Part shown: positions 14,632 through 26,500 of the stretch, piece by piece
Layout: each line of letters begins with the position of its first letter
Numbering within the stretch: the stretch's first letter is position 1
Assembly: GCA_003344405.1 (NCBI GenBank)
Contig: NOWV01000128.1
Span: 62,001 to 126,000, forward strand
Length of the DNA stretch: 64,000 bases
Direction of reading: 5' to 3'
DNA from: Trichoplax sp. H2
Lineage: Eukaryota > Placozoa > Uniplacotomia > Trichoplacea
Position numbers and translations under genes: made by a program
Notes under the pieces: generated by a model
Seen by the model: the letters and a program-made list of their open reading frames with translations, nothing else
Told to the model about the DNA's origin: nothing
The model's database searches: none

Positions 14632-17600
14632 TTAACTACTAATGCTATTTGGTACATTTTTTGGATGAAGGTACTTATAGCTCAAATGGCCATTGGCAAC
14701 ATTGGCGTTATTTCTAGCCACTAAATTAGCTTGAATGGTATCAATGCGAGCCTTGAATTCGAAGACCAACTCTTCAGCATCGCTATCTGCCATGCTAGCA
14801 GCATAATCGAACAAACTATCGAAATGTAATGAAGCCAAGTTGAAGCCAACTTCTACATGAGTCTAGGATAGAAGAAATAAATATTAGAGATAAATTTATT
14901 ATTGCGAAATATTAGTACTGGAAAGCTATTGAGGTAAAGTAAATGATGACCCTATAGTACTTTAGTTGTGGTTAATTATTATTATCTTGTTCAAGAATGT
15001 AGAGTGTTACTAATTATAATTGTAATTATCCTGAAAAATTTAGTATCAAACCTTGTACTATTGTTTACAGTTAAACTCATAAAATTTGAAATTTTGCCAA
15101 TATTGTTTGTCTACTAACGTCGCAGATTCTAATGATAAATGCTTATTGGATAATTATACTTACTAAAGATTGGGTCTTGGTTGGGAATTTTATTGGGTCA
15201 AATCCTGTTACACCGTCCACGTTATAAATTTTACCAGGCATATTAGGTAGAAAAGTGCCATATTCAATGACTGGAAAATTAACTGCTGCATGTTGGCAAG
15301 AAGAAGACCAAACGAATTTATGTAATACATCGATGACTTGAGCTTTTGTAGTGAAAGATTGAGGGAAGTCGCGTAACTACATATTTAAGCGAGACGATAC
15401 CAGTTTAAGTAAGTAAGTAATGATAACGAATTATAGTTTATTTGTAGTCTCTGAATACTATTAACATCAGTTCATATATTGCAATAAAGTTTAGCTTTAA
15501 AATACATAGCTCTAGGTGACTCAAAATGACACTGGATACAGTTATTACTCACTTTGCCTTTGCCTGAGTCTGGAGTACCTGTAGCACCTAAAGCAATTTC
15601 GTTTGCCCAACGTTGCATTTCATGATCGGCAACTACAGTTGCATCATCTACATAATATCTGAGAAAATTAATTTGTAAAATTAGAATCGAAGGTTATTGT
15701 ATTTGTTCCTCCAGGTCAGTTGTCTATTAAACTTACAGGTTAACGTAATCTCGTATAAAATCACCAATAGCTTTATATAATTCTAGCCCATCATCTCGGT
15801 AAGGAAAGAAAGGAAGTGCTTGCTTATCCAATAATCCAGATTTCTAACTCATGATAAATATAATATATAGCGACTTAAATTAGTATATACTACAAAACGT
15901 TGTACTCAATTAATGGTAGACTGTTCAGTGATTCGATAATACAAATTTTTATATCATTATAAACTAGATATTGCTGCTTAAGTGCCCAGAAGGTGATGCT
16001 TTTAACCAAAGCTAGCAGAATCGTTGTCTTACTAAGCAATTACTACAAGCAGCTTCAGTTATAATCCTATTTCTTAATATAACAGTTAGGTCAATTTTTT
16101 TTCGGTAGTGAACGATAAGTACTTCAATATTTTGCGTTTAATATATTGTAGCACAAAATTTATTTAACTCGTTAAATACTAGTTAAGCTCAAACCTTTAA
16201 TCGATAATTAGGGTCGTGATTATTAAATGACCAGGTATTAAATCCATTATTTATAACGTCATTTTGTCCCTTGAATCCAACAGTCAGGATTCTGTCCACT
16301 CTACCACCGAGTGGTATTAAGCTTAATTCGCCAACTTTATTCGTAGTCAATGTTCCTCTACAATGTTGGCGAATAAGTTGGCCCACAGGATGCGTTATTG
16401 GTATATTTCGTTTACCTGATACACATAAGGGATCGTTGACTAGATGAGTATGCAATAAATGTTCTAATAATTCAGCGGTAGTAAAAGCGGACATTTGAAC
16501 TAAAATTTTAGCAATGGTCCAGTTATCGCCATCATCTGGTGTATATACTGGCGAATTTTGAGTACTATTGATCTGAATAGCAACAGGCAAAAATTCTCCA
16601 TGGTTGACGTCCGGATTTGAAACAAAGATTGCAATTGGCGACATTAAAGTCATCATAGTTCTACCATCATTTGGTATTTCTTCAAAATCGGGGCTGGTTC
16701 TTATTCCTCTAAGCTCAGGAAATTCTGATACGTATACCCTACCATCTTGCACAGCCTTAAAAGTATAAAAAATAGCAAATTATATTTATGCGCAAGCATA
16801 CGATTGAGATTTAGATAGAACTGATAGGGAAATACAGTAATCTTTATTTACTTACATCAACAAAGGTATTACTATAATAAGGCGAATTAGAAGCCAGTTT
16901 GGATCGAATTGCTTTCTTCCACTTGAATGATGAGTTTAGAACGGATTTTAAGGTTGAGATCTTAACGCCATATAAATTAGCAGCTACAGATGATACATAA
17001 AAATATTAATAGAATCCAATCATGCTATCAAAAATCATTGAGAAATAGCATGATACCAAAATAGCCCTTATTTTTATATCAAGTAGTCACCTTTTTGACA
17101 TAATATTTTTCTCAAAGGCCAGAAACAGAAACTGTATCTTAATTTTAAGCCAGATTGAGTAAATCCAGCTGTTAAACATCGACGGAATGCACTAGGTTGA
17201 TTGCTGGCACCCACAACTGGAGTGCCATCGGGCCATGTACCGTTACCGCCGTCAACATAAACGGGGACAGAAGCAAATTTATATCGCTTATTTACTTTAG
17301 CGGCTTCCTGTGAATCCGATAGATCTGCTAGATGGCTGATATGGCATTCGCAGACATGTTTTGCAGCATTAAAATTGCTGTAAGGGTATCCACGGAACAT
17401 TCTATAGCAATTCTCTCCAATTAACGTCCATCCTCGTGGACAAGCTAAAGAAGAACAGACATTGCTTTAAAATTGATCGTGCTCAAGGCTAACTGAAAAT
17501 AATTGAAAGGCTAATATTATTGTAGTAAGGCCCAAACTATACTTTAAATGAAAATTCTACTAACTACCAATACTTTGGTTAATGTAAAGAATGTTTTTGG

Positions 17601-20600
17601 TTATATATCAGGCAGTATACCGAATCTATACAGTCACCTAAAGAAGATCAAGAAAGCATGATACTTACGCTTGCCGATAACGCGCTTCACGGGGAATGGA
17701 TTTAATCCGGCAATTTGCTGCTCTGCAAATACACGATCATCTTGCCACATATCAATAATTAAATCATTGATATTAGTTGGGACATTTCCTTGGTCCTACG
17801 TATGTGAGAAAAGCATTACAAGAATTGATTCTCAATCGATAGAAAACATTACAATCATTGTCTATTATCAAGTGAGAATGTCGTAAAGGTTCCCCATTTT
17901 AATACTGATATTAGAGATTACTTCTATACACTTACCACATGAAACATATAGAAGAAGAAAAATAATTCTCGCCAATCTGAAATACTAGAAAATTCCCGGA
18001 CAGAATTATTTCCTAGACTTAAGTAAGTCTGGACTAATTGTCCGTTGGTTCCCAATATAAAAAAGTATTGATTTAACCAAGGTGCTTCAAACGGGTCACT
18101 GGCTCCAACACCAAAAGCCGTTGGTGGATCGATGTCCCATAATGGAGTAAGTAATACATCTAAATCACGACCAGAGTCATTAAAATTAGGCGTAGTACGG
18201 ATTTTATAAATAACACGATTAGTAGCTAATTCTGTTTGGCGCTGGATGGTACAGTTGGGGCTAGCATTTTGCGGCAATGCTACTGGACAGGTTTGGCTAG
18301 TCGATCTTTTGCTATGTTGTTCAGCATCGCGATCGAATAAATTATTGTCAAAATTTTCTTCACTTCCAACGTCGATATCCGCTGCCCAACGTGTGAATTG
18401 ATCAAAAGGCGATCCTAAAGTTTCAATAAATTCAAGGAAAATTTTGCAGAATGAAAAGTTGATGCAATCCGTCTTGAATTATGATACTCTCTATCTGATC
18501 TAAAAATCATGATCTCTGCATCTATATCCGTTCGTTATAGTAAATGAAATATGACTGATATCGCCGCAATACTTAAATTAACAATTACTGACTTTTGTAC
18601 CTAACGTAGTCTAAATTTAGATAAGATGAATTATGGAAGCATCATACTAGAAAATAGTAGAGATGGAATATGAATTAAGAGTGCAAGTTACTTTTTTTTC
18701 CATTCGTCGCGTTATAAGTTGTTGATTGACATCCTCTATAGCCCAAGACGCATAAGCACTTATCTGGCTTATAACAAGATTCCTTATTGCCACAGGGTAC
18801 CTTGCAAGTTGCTAATTATAGAATAAATGAATCAATAAATGACTAATGAATTGAGCACATTATTTTAGAATCATTAAGCAAGTAAATTTCAAGCTATTGA
18901 GATTTTTGATCGCAAAACTGAGACTAGAAATAGTCCTACGCAAACAAAAATGGTGGAAAGGATTGAATCATGAGTGTTAAAAGTTGAGGTAGATTATATT
19001 ACAGTTACGCTTAATTAGACGAAATTACACATAAATCATCTATTTTATCATAAATACCATAGCTTACAGAAAAAAAGGAGATCGCAATCAATACGATACA
19101 GAAATTTAACGCTGCACAAGATTGTCTATTTTAAGGCTACGCTTTTGATTGGTAATTGAATTTTAGAAGTACAAAAATTTTGCACTATTGAGACTGAAAT
19201 TCACTGCAGAGTTTAGTCATCTATTTTCTTCCGGATTATTGTACAAAGTGTGAGCACCGCATACTATTGCACTTACGAATAAAGCAAGGTGCATTTCCTT
19301 CTCGATTACCGCCGGCCCTTGTCCAGCCATCGCAGCATCGAAATTTTGTAGCCCTAGCAATATAGTCTTCCTCATCAAAGAATCGGTCGCTGATGCTATG
19401 GTAAGCTCGCCTAAAATAAATTTTCAAAGTATGACATTTATATTACTTTCTATTATTAATTCAATGCCAATCAATATCACGAATTTCGCGTATTATTTCC
19501 CACTCCACTAAAAGTAATTATAAATACTTGGCAAACTGTAAGCTTAAATAAATCTCGATATCAGGATTAAGCTCAGCCTATATGTACTATAGAATGGAAG
19601 TTTAAACTCTGAGATATTATCGAAGGTATTCAATACTAAATCATATCTGTGTCATGATAAAGGTAAGAATAAGTTGGCCAATTTTTCACAGGATCCTATT
19701 ACAACATACGATTTGACTTTTGCTAAGTGTAATATTATAATTAGCATGTTACTCACACTGTAACGCTGTAATATTTATTTCTTCTTAGTCTAAACTGTAA
19801 TTATTGTAGTGGTTATCTACCTAAAACTGAACTTACTGCTTGAGCTCATTTCAGTAAATGATCACTTTTGTTTCACTAATGATCAATACTACCACAGTTA
19901 TTACCGCATTTATTGCTACCGCTTATCGATGTCTAATCTTAATTACACCGGAAGCTGTCCAGTTTACTACTGTCATTTAAACTAGATACATCTAACTTTG
20001 CAAAATCTGCGATCCAATTTACTGATTAACCTGCCAATAGAATTTATTTTAATCATGATTGATTATATGCTAGAATAAGATATTTTACAATATCATCAGT
20101 ACTATACCACTGTGCAATCAACTCTTGCGGCAATTTTAGCCCCTTTTCTATACAGATAAAAGTAAATAATTTGGAATGGTGGTTTACCAGTTTGACGCCC
20201 ATGTTAATAAATTTAGTTTAGCCAGCATACAATGGAATTATTTACATGGATAGTGTAATACGTTAAATTTTAGGTAATGCATGCACATATTTAGTGAATT
20301 TTATGGCATTTACCGGTATTAATGCATGTTGTAAACTAATTACGATCGATAATAATCGATACTAGTGCGGTATAATATCCGCATATGCTAGTTATAATTA
20401 GAATTATCCATTAAATTGTTTTCAAATTTTAATAATACTAAGATCAATAACAGTAAATTATAATTATAAACTTTTATACGAAGAAAATCGAGAAGAACAT
20501 TAAAGCTAACATCAAAATGGTTGATAGCTTCAATTAAAAACTTACTTGGCAGTATAAGAGCAGACATTGACATTGACGGAACCACTACTATTAAGACAAT

Positions 20601-23449
20601 GAATAAATAGATGTTATTATTTAACATTTCCATCATCTATAAATAATAACTTTGTCTTCTATTTGTAATAGATCAATTTTAATTGATAAACTATAAATGA
20701 AAAATTATTCTTTGCGTCACCATTGAATTATTAAAATAGGCTATTTTACGATGAAGTTGAGAAAAACAGTCGCTTATAAAAGCCTAACAAATCTGATAAC
20801 AGTCACCAATTTTACAAATATACAGTATTCACAAAAAGATCGTTTGTAATTAACATTCAATATCATTATCTATTGCTAATGTGGAGCATTAGTAATCAAA
20901 TAGATAAATTCTACAGTATTGCTGTTATTTTGAACGGTGGTAATTACTTATTCCGGAAAGCAGAAATTATTTGGCCGATGTAACTAGTTATTTGCAAGTA
21001 TAAGTGGCGTTTTAGCTATTATTACTGAATAAATCCAGAATTTTCTTCTATGATGTGTAAATTAATTGGGCCAATGTAACAAGTTATTTGAAAATATTTA
21101 CTGTGATTTCACTCTTATGATAATATACTCGTAGGATCACTATTTTTCTTCCATGACAGGTAAATTAATTGGCCAATTGAACTGGTTATTATCCGCAATC
21201 CATATTACTTTTCAAATTATCGTGTTTTCCATTTTATTTTGCTGATACGTCCTTAATTAGCGGTTTTAAAATTTCAGCTGTATCATGACGCTGCAGCAAT
21301 TAAGTGAAAAATAATACACGGATTTAAGCTATGCTTTAATAATTTTAACCACTTTCTACAGTTGGCTTTAGTAGTAGTTTTAGAGTTCATTCCGCGTACT
21401 TGACGACTGATCTTGATTTGATTCATTACAATTTAATGTGTTCTAGAATAATACTTATGTATCATTTACTACAAATTGATGATAGTTATTATTTCGAAGT
21501 ATTGTTTGAAATAAATTATGAATAATGATCTTGTATCATTTAAAGTAATTGGATGATAACTGTTGTTCCAAATTGTTTTTTGAACGCGTTATACAATAAT
21601 AATTATGAATTATTGAAATCATAAATGCAATGACTGTTGTTTCCAAATATTGTTTATGCACATTAGGGAAAAATGAAGATAACGGTATAGACAATCATAA
21701 CATTCTATGCATAATCTAAATTTAGTTATAATTATTCTCGCATCGCGGTAAATGATGGAGTAAGTTAAAAATAATCTTAATAGATTAATATGAATCGACA
21801 ATATATGGAAATATTATGTTATGAATAAATAATGTTAATTTGTTTCCATGATTTATAAAGGTGTTGTGATTTCAGCTAATTATAGTATTATTGTGTTTTG
21901 AAAATGTAATATCGATATGTAGTAATCACTATGTAGTAGAGAATAATCGTTTATGCTTAATAAAGTAATTGTGGATGATAGGGGTTAAAACCATTCATTA
22001 AAGAAATTAAAGTAATTCTAGATGACAGGGTTAAAACCTTTCATTACAGAAAATTTTATTGTTATAACTTATGCTCAATGTAATTTCAATTTAAAATAAT
22101 GTACTGGTAATTCGATGATATCTAGAAATACCTTGGTGGGACGTAATAAATCCAAATCGATAGCACCGATTCAAGCTAAGGATAGCAAAAATCTCTGAAC
22201 TAATAAATTAAGTAAACTTTTCGACTATGTCTAATTTGCACAAAATAATTTGCATTAAAAGTTTTAATTGCGATCGATAGATAAAACATTTATCTTTCGA
22301 TTTCTCTTCTCTGGTCGGAGTTATTACTTTGAGCTTTTGATCATTACATAAGATCAATTAGTTCACAATTAGAATGTGATATTTATTATCATTAATTACT
22401 CATAAGAATTGGTTTTAATCACAAATGATCTCAATTAAAAAAAATTTACTGGTCTATATTAGTCCAGTTTGACATGATTGTCATTTGCAAAAAAGTTATC
22501 TAGTAGTGATTTAAAATCTTATTTATTGCCTTCAGACTCAAGTTGGCTTTGATCAAGTACGATACCTATCTAATCAGACTTGATATAATCTGGCTTTTTA
22601 GACATTAAATGATATTAATTGGATGCATTTTGCTATCATTTCCTTATCTGGTATGAAATATCCAATTACAACTTCTACTATATTTAGTGGGCAAATAAAA
22701 AAAGGGTAGTTCCGTATGCTATCCATATCAATACCTAGCTATAACTTCTACCTTTTTAGCTATCAATAAAGCTATTTATATTCGATTTATTCACTGGCCT
22801 AATAAAAAATAGGATAATTCTGTATGCTATCCTTGACAGTAGCTAAATATAAATTAGATGATTATTATATAATCGAGAGGCCAATTATACGCTGCTTTGA
22901 TTTCATTTTGAAGACTACCTCATTTCTGTTTTATTGTCTGCTTTTACCAACAAAATTATCTTTTAGCCATAATATAGTCATCTTTCAATAACAGTTACTG
23001 TTATTTGGAACTGTGTTAACTTTAAAATTACCTTTTGTGTAAAAATTGGTTAGTTAAGAAGGTATAAAAATAGGATAGCATCTTAAATGCTATCGCTAGT
23101 TGTTATCATCGTGATAATTTCTAATCAAACTTTCATCCAGATTCGAGTTCTTTTTATTTGCTGTTATTTTCCTACTAATTTCTGCTTTCGTTATAATATT
23201 AAGGTGCAATTTTAAAATAAACTAGACCACAATTTTGCTTTGGTGTTAACCACAGCTTCGTGTATTAAGTGATTAGACTAAAGACGCTTCTAAAATGGGG
23301 CTATTAACCTGGCTACAACAAATAAGAACAATCATACTAATATAACTAGATCGATCTTTCTAAGTAGACAATTTGATACTGTATAGTAGACTTTACCTTT
23401 GGGAAGCAGTGGCTAAGGCTACTAAGAGTAGAAAGTATCCAAGATTCAT
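14632..23449 (-). CDS. Secreted EGF/lectin lipoxygenase, paralogue B (complete)
   Basis: Twelve exons, 870 codons, no internal stop: 23397-23449, 19277-19410, 18692-18811, 17936-18414, 17669-17795, 17091-17444, 16856-16983, 16195-16755, 15737-15843, 15553-15658, 15164-15376, 14632-14862. Start ATG 23449 gives a signal peptide (MNLGYFLLLVALATASQ) lying just downstream of a TATA box. Then come a CCDGW module, an EGF-like module, lipoxygenase start (VFAEQQIAGLNPF), a C-type-lectin-like domain at about residues 305-422, and the catalytic half. Iron ligands are visible: H564 and H569 in ELLEHLLHTHLV, H752 and N756 in CQHAAVNF. The chain ends PNSISS, so the terminal carboxylate ligand would come from Ser870 instead of the usual Ile. 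No PLAT beta-barrel is seen; the N-terminal modules replace it. Predicted to be an active extracellular or lumenal iron lipoxygenase; substrate and regiochemistry cannot be read from sequence. Intron 1 is about 4 kb, so the exon 1 link is the least certain join, but its phase fits. Confidence 0.9.
19411..23396. other. Large first intron of lipoxygenase paralogue B, with decayed tandem repeats
   Basis: Joins the signal-peptide exon to the Cys-module exon. Between about 20960 and 22830 it holds several diverged short duplications: three blocks around a TTGGCC(A/G)ATGTAAC-like core near 20970, 21065 and 21170, a GACAGGGTTAAAACC-like pair near 21980 and 22030, and a GTATGCTATCC pair near 22715 and 22820. 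A minus-strand frame at 20388-20636 begins with a hydrophobic segment but has no matching downstream exon. Confidence 0.6.
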
Positions 23450-23554
23450 GTTATCCGTTATTTTCTCGCTGAGTGCTTGCTATGATGACCAATCACCCGG
23501 TCGTTGTGGAACAACGCAGAGGATGTTTATGAAAATGACAGTGGTTAGATCCTG

Positions 23555-23562
23555 TATTTATA
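23555..23562 (-). promoter_or_regulatory. TATA box of lipoxygenase paralogue B
   Basis: Minus-strand CTATAAATAC lies about 105 bases upstream of the ATG at 23449. That would place transcription start near 23525-23530 and leave a short 5' UTR. Assigned by motif and position only. Confidence 0.5.
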
Positions 23563-26500
23563 GTGGTAGATGAAAATCAGCGTAATTTATTATCGCCTCT
23601 AAGGGCATTGATGTACGGAAGTTTACTTTACGCTATTTCTTCATTATCATCAATAATTCATAATATTGACATTTAATTGTTATTCCGATCTGTCAGCAAT
23701 GATTTGTATTCTTGATATCTTAATAATTCATTTTAAGATTCAATTTGATGAAAAATTATCTTGATCAATTTCTCAGAATTAATGACAAAGTTGGTCTTCC
23801 TATGCTGGCAAAATGTTTTACCTTCTTTTTTCGCATTTTAAGTTCATTGCTACATATTATATAACTTTGGAAGCTGTAATTATGGTGCAGATAATTGGCA
23901 GTAGCCTATTTTGATTTCTTCCTGTGTTTCTGTATGATTTGAATGACTATTCTTTATCTAATGCATATTATTAGCTTATTATCGTTATGATTTCTTCAAT
24001 AGTCTGATCATGACGGCTTGCTTGCGTCCTCAGATGGATTCTGCTTTAATTATAAATTAGAATCTGGATGGATTAATTGTAGCTCAGTCAATATTGCATT
24101 GGGGTTGTCAAGCGGATGCAAAAATGAAAATTTAAATAAAAAAATCCTCCTGGTCTTTCATTTAGCGTGTAAGAATAAGTAGAGTCTGACCTTTAAGCTT
24201 TGTGGCGATTTAATTGCTATGCTAAGCTAATCGTAAATATTTCTTGACGACATCATAGGTGTGATATTCATCTGACGAATATCGTAAAAGGAATCCAATA
24301 TAGCAAATAAATAGAATAGAAATCTCTTCATATCGTGTTGTCCCTACAAAGAATATTAGGTATACAATTTTAATCGAATGAATAGTAAACAAAGCCTCGC
24401 TTGTGTGCTATACCGCTTAGGCTTTGATGGTAAGGAATTGCAACAGATTCATGCGACTTATTATATATCATTATGCATTATCTTGAACAATTAATGCCAA
24501 ATATAAAAAGATTGCAAGTATATTAATACTTATTCTGATTTTGTAAAATCTCATATATAAAGTAATTAACTTCATGTGAGTAAAATTTAAAATCTGTTTA
24601 GGTGTTGGAGTGTGAGCTAAGATGTATAAGAATTTTAAACTAAAAGTTAGTTATCTCGCTTCAGTAGTTAAAATCGCTGATTATCTAGATTTAAAATAGT
24701 TGTTATTCCGGTCAGTAGGCCATTCATTAATAATTTACCAGATAACATTGTTACTTAGCTACTAATAAAGGATTCAGGCAGTAGCTCACAGTTAATCTAC
24801 TCCTAGTAATAAATCACATTTCCAATAACTTCGATCAAGGATTGCTTTATTAATCGCATCTGCGATCGTTATTTATTTAAAATATTACTATGCAAACGTC
24901 GTGGCATCGGTGATTATTTCTTTAGGATCTTGGTAAATGAATAAACATGTTTATTTCTGTAGCAGAAATAAATGAAGTGGCAATAAGTGAAAAAATGAAT
25001 ATTATAATAAAATTTAGTGTTAGTGAGCAGCTATAAGTTATTAAGTAGAGAAGTATATTTTTGCTTAAAATAGATTCATTGGTACTTGTCTAAGTACTCT
25101 GGTTCTACTCAATGAATTATTCGGAAAATCGAATTAGTTTAGAATAGATAAAATAGCATTTGAGTATTGAAGATTATTCCTGCAGGTATTTTATATTTTG
25201 ATTGTGTAATAGATCAAACTATGTGAGTAAGCTACAATTTGTTACCATAGATATCACAATATAAGTGTAAATAATGAATAAATCTGTTAGAAATAGCTTA
25301 AAATGCTATTCCAATCTGATATTGGCCTAAACTTCTGGAGATGTAATCGGTGGATTACATTAAGATCTGTCATGAGCCTAAGGCCTCGATCGATGTTGAC
25401 AATTTTATCCAGATATACGTGCTATTACAACAATTACTTTAAGTAAAGAAAGAGAATATTGTCTCATAAAACGAAATTATAATTAAAATGTAGAAAGCAT
25501 GTGAAAATATTATCTCATACATCTAAATTATAATCGAAGTTCAATCAGAATATGAAATTCATAAGTATTTAGTATAAGTCAGGGTGCAATTTAATACCAA
25601 TTTGATTGATCAAAGTTTTTGCTGTAATTTGTCTTGCTTATACTGCTATAAGTCATAATTTAGAACAGCTCTTTCATACGCAGTCAACTTAAAGATATTT
25701 CGTCTACTTATAATTACACATAATATCTAATTTATGTGATGTCAAGATTATTCTAGTTGATAATAGAGAAAAATTGTATGATCTATAATTAATTACTGTC
25801 TAGCGATCCGATAACATAAATATCTAGTTTTTTTGGTTCCTATGCATAGAAGTTCGATTTTGCAGTCTGTTATCATGAATTGTATAGATCAAGATCCACA
25901 ATTTTTTATTAATTCGATAATCTCCCTTTCTTTTCGATGCATACGTGTTTGTGCATTTTGCTTTTACGATAATATTGCTAAATTTTAACTACGGACTGAT
26001 TTGAGACTGCTAAATTGACGATAGTTGACTTTAGAAAACACAATTCTATTCAGAGGATCAATTCTCTCGCCTCTTTCCTCTCTTTTTCTATGTATTGTCA
26101 TAAATTAGATATAAGTTAATTTTTCGATATTGTACCAAGAAACAGGGAGATAAGAAAATAATTTATCCATTTTTGTTTCTATTTCTGTTACATTCGTACT
26201 TACGTTGATCGGTTATACTAACGAATATCTAGCTTAATAGTGCCAAACTAACTCAATACCGTATGATACTGTCGCAATTAGAATCCAAGATAGAAATATC
26301 TTAAGAAATTTTTATCTCTTTTTGGGCTAATTATTGTTTTCATCTACAGATAAATCTGCTTATTTCTTCGATAAGTGGCTTTTTGTAGCTTTTTTAATGT
26401 ATCATCGTCTCTCGAGTTAATAGTAAGGGAGAAATTTTATTACGTACGCCTTAGACGATATTGCGAGCTGCAATTTATCGATTAACCAATTAATGAATGA

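Noticed and set aside
20388-20636. Minus-strand frame with a signal-peptide-like start
   Set aside because: The 23397-23449 exon is a better first exon: correct phase, good donor and a TATA box. The 20 kb frame ends in AT-rich hydrophobic sequence without a clear donor in the needed phase.
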